From: BMS3ABIN04 sp965554225
GTDB lineage: Bacteria > Bacteroidota > Ignavibacteria > Ignavibacteriales > Melioribacteraceae
Direction: 5' to 3'
Length of the DNA: 7,573 bases
Assembly (NCBI GenBank): GCA_965554225.1
Contig: CBEVZC010000139.1
Coordinates: forward strand, 1-7,573
Part shown: piece after piece, positions 5,873 to 7,573 of the stretch
Layout of the letters: each line of letters begins with the position of its first letter
Position numbering within the stretch: position 1 is the first letter of the stretch
Position numbers and translations under genes: made by a program
Notes under the pieces: model-generated
Told to the model about the DNA's origin: nothing
Database searches by the model: none
The model's input: the letters and a program-made list of their open reading frames with translations, nothing else

Positions 5873-6229
5873 CTATCGTTTTGGTTTAGTAAAATAATAA
5901 TCCCCGTTACTCATTTTTATTATTAATTCTTTTCCCGTTAGTTTTAGGATAGGGAAATTGCCGTTGAAAGATCTTTTTAGCGGACTGTAAAATGTTATGG
6001 TTTTCCCGGCTTCTTTGTAGTTCCAGGTCCCGTAGAATTGGTCGTCGGCTTTAGTATTCCCTGCTATTATAACATCGTTATCATTTTCAAAAATCATTAT
6101 CTGTCCTACTTTGTGTGTTTGTCCGTTGGCAATAACTTTTTCAAGTCTCCAAGTTCCGGCAACGGGAGAAGATTGAGCAAAAATATTTCCGTAAATAGCT
6201 ATTATAAATATTAGTAATATCTTTTTCAT
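5873..6229 (-). CDS. Secreted lipocalin-like protein
   Basis: A 118-residue exported protein. The signal peptide is MKKILLIFIIAIYGNIFA, with likely cleavage after Ala18 (..NIFA|QS), as is typical of Bacteroidota exports. The mature part begins with GTWRLEK (25-31), followed by alternating short beta-strands, a second GTWNY (67-71), and strand pairs such as KTITFYSPL (76-84) and KELIIKMSNGDYYFTK (100-115). This is the look of small lipocalin-like or calycin-type proteins, which are ligand-binding beta-barrels. No cysteine or catalytic motif is seen. Its ATG lies two bases after the stop of the upstream minus-strand gene, with a GGAAC ahead of it inside that gene's end, so the two are almost certainly cotranscribed. 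The ligand is unknown. Confidence 0.7.
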   Translation of the reverse strand: MKKILLIFIIAIYGNIFAQSSPVAGTWRLEKVIANGQTHKVGQIMIFENDNDVIIAGNTKADDQFYGTWNYKEAGKTITFYSPLKRSFNGNFPILKLTGKELIIKMSNGDYYFTKPKR

Positions 6230-6231
6230 TT

Positions 6232-7452
6232 TTAAAGTTCCAAAATTTTCGAATCATTTAAGAATTTAAGCATTTCATCTTGTGAATATTTCCCGTCGGC
6301 TTCAATGGTAACATTGTACTTTCCGTTTAAATTAAATGTTAACAGAGACCTTGTGTAATCCGGCTCACCGTCTTCTTTTTTAATATAAACAAGAAAAAGG
6401 GTTTTACGCCCCGCGTTTGAAAACTCGTCATAGTTTATTAATGTATATGCGGCAAAGGGTTCTTTCTTTGAGTGTTCTTCTTTAATCTCTGTTAAATCCC
6501 TCAAATATCCTAAAGAAAAATCCAATGATTTATCTGCCTCAACCGTATCGCCGGAAGTGTCTGCATATTTATATTCTCCTATTGGGACGCTTATACTTAC
6601 GGAAGATCCTCCTGAACTTTTCATCAAGTCACTTGTGCCGAACTGCTTGGAAGCATAAGATTTTACCAAGTTATAAAATTTATCTACATTAATGGTTTTT
6701 TTAACGTTAAATCCTATTGCCTGTATTTTGGTTTTTATAGAATTAAATTCTTCGGGTGAAAAGACTTTATCATCTAATTTATTACCAAGTTCATCGTAAG
6801 TTTCAACATATTGATATAGAAAATTTTGGGGTAAATCTACGAATAATTTCGGATCAACTTTAGCGTTTGGAATAATATTCTCAAGAGTCTCAATATATTT
6901 TGAACCTAAAATCTGCAGTTCGGGAAATAATCTCTTTTCGCTTTTATAAACTATGTAATCTTTATCAATCCAATATTTGGCTTTATCTTTAACAAGAGAA
7001 CGAATTTCTTGTATGTAAATTGTGCAAGGCGTACCGTTTATATTTTCCGCCTTTTCTGTTTTTACAAAACCCGAACCGGAAAAGATTGAATCGTTTGCTT
7101 CTTGAAGACTTTTGGCATTTTGGGAAAAATAATTAGCTTGGTTTACCAATACTTCAACGCGATATTTTTGGGGGAAGATTAAATATTTTAAATTTCCTAT
7201 TGAAAGCTCTTTAATTGAAAAAGGAATTATCGGGTTCTTTCCCGGTTGACGTTTTTCATATTTCCCATTCCAAACGGAGAGAATTTTATTCCCGTAATCA
7301 TCAATATATACTGTTTTTGTTCCCGAGTAATCTCCGGATAGTTGATATGTTAAAATAGCAGATTTAAACTGATAGCGCTTAACTACCTTGTGTTGAGCTA
7401 TAATATTAGCTGAAAATAAAACTATAATTAAGAACGGTAATATTTTTTTCAT
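6232..7452 (-). CDS. Secreted protein of unknown function, LolA/DUF4412-like middle
   Basis: A 406-residue exported protein. Its signal peptide (1-19, ending SANIIA) is followed by Gln20 as the likely mature N-terminus. Residues 24-60 form a beta-rich start (VKRYQFKSAILTYQLSG, then KTVYIDDYGNKIL). The middle, about 125-210, has NINGTPCTIYI, KAKYWIDKDYIVYKSE and a PKLFVDLPQN end. This progression (processed linkage, 'W-I-D' strand, 'lF.lP') is typical of LolA-fold, DUF4412-like proteins, but the match is only suggestive. A Ser/Gly stretch (279-287) precedes a C-terminal alpha/beta-looking domain ending in a helix near residues 390-406. There is one Cys (143) and no lipobox or membrane anchor. 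It is the first gene of a two-gene unit with the lipocalin-like protein 2 bases downstream. No function can be assigned; a periplasmic or surface role is inferred. Confidence 0.75.
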   Translation of the reverse strand: MKKILPFLIIVLFSANIIAQHKVVKRYQFKSAILTYQLSGDYSGTKTVYIDDYGNKILSVWNGKYEKRQPGKNPIIPFSIKELSIGNLKYLIFPQKYRVEVLVNQANYFSQNAKSLQEANDSIFSGSGFVKTEKAENINGTPCTIYIQEIRSLVKDKAKYWIDKDYIVYKSEKRLFPELQILGSKYIETLENIIPNAKVDPKLFVDLPQNFLYQYVETYDELGNKLDDKVFSPEEFNSIKTKIQAIGFNVKKTINVDKFYNLVKSYASKQFGTSDLMKSSGGSSVSISVPIGEYKYADTSGDTVEADKSLDFSLGYLRDLTEIKEEHSKKEPFAAYTLINYDEFSNAGRKTLFLVYIKKEDGEPDYTRSLLTFNLNGKYNVTIEADGKYSQDEMLKFLNDSKILEL

Positions 7453-7510
7453 ATTAATTTATACTCTAAAGAATAAAAAATTGGAAGTAAATATAGCATA
7501 AAAGTGATTA

Positions 7511-7534
7511 AAAAACCTTTTGTGAGAAAAGGTA
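7511..7534 (-). terminator. Intrinsic terminator-like hairpin on the minus strand
   Basis: Read on the minus strand, ACCTTTT, a five-base loop CTCAC and AAAAGGT form a perfect 7-bp stem (7516-7534), directly followed by a run of T (7515-7511). It lies about 60 bases before the ATG of the secreted protein at 6232-7452. It most likely ends a minus-strand gene outside the window. It could instead attenuate the secreted-protein pair. The remaining bases to the window end hold no convincing gene. Confidence 0.5.
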
Positions 7535-7573
7535 ACGTGATTTGAAACAATAGAATTTACAAATGAATTGAGT

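Overview
The window is AT-rich bacterial DNA with compact genes and no RNA genes, CRISPR arrays or recognisable mobile elements. It looks like the Bacteroidota/Chlorobiota/Ignavibacteria side of the tree. Secreted proteins carry short signal peptides ending in '..AQ', lysine/asparagine-rich codon use is strong, ribosome binding sites are weak, and the DinB-like and VOC proteins resemble those common in that group. This placement is inferred from style and family resemblance; no marker gene is present.

Left part (about 1-3930, + strand): a one-component regulator is followed by two enzymes. The regulator (158-1234) has a DUF4242 nickel-binding-like domain, then a degenerate class III nucleotidyl cyclase domain, then an AraC-type DNA-binding domain. 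After a 168-base gap containing a bulged hairpin (1311-1342) comes a berberine-bridge-enzyme-like FAD oxidoreductase (1403-2794). A possible 40-residue ORF (2807-2929) follows, then a nitrilase with the full catalytic set (3007-3930). The layout suggests a small metal- or ligand-responsive catabolic or detoxification unit in which the oxidoreductase and the nitrilase may act on related compounds. The substrate cannot be read from the sequence.

Middle part (about 4083-5841, + strand): four closely packed genes, probably an operon. They encode a DUF1572/DinB-fold protein, an 82-residue three-helix membrane protein, a lipid-anchored class II (c'/c556-like) cytochrome rich in Met and His, and a YycE-like VOC (glyoxalase-fold) protein. 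No shared pathway is evident.

Right part (5873-7452, - strand): two exported proteins of unknown role, only 2 bases apart and convergent with the middle block. The first transcribed (6232-7452) has a LolA/DUF4412-like look in its middle; the second (5873-6229) is a small lipocalin-like protein. A terminator-like hairpin lies upstream of the pair at 7511-7534 on the same strand.

The most unusual item is the regulator: a metal-binding-like domain and a catalytically eroded cyclase domain fused to an AraC output, next to an oxidase/nitrilase pair.
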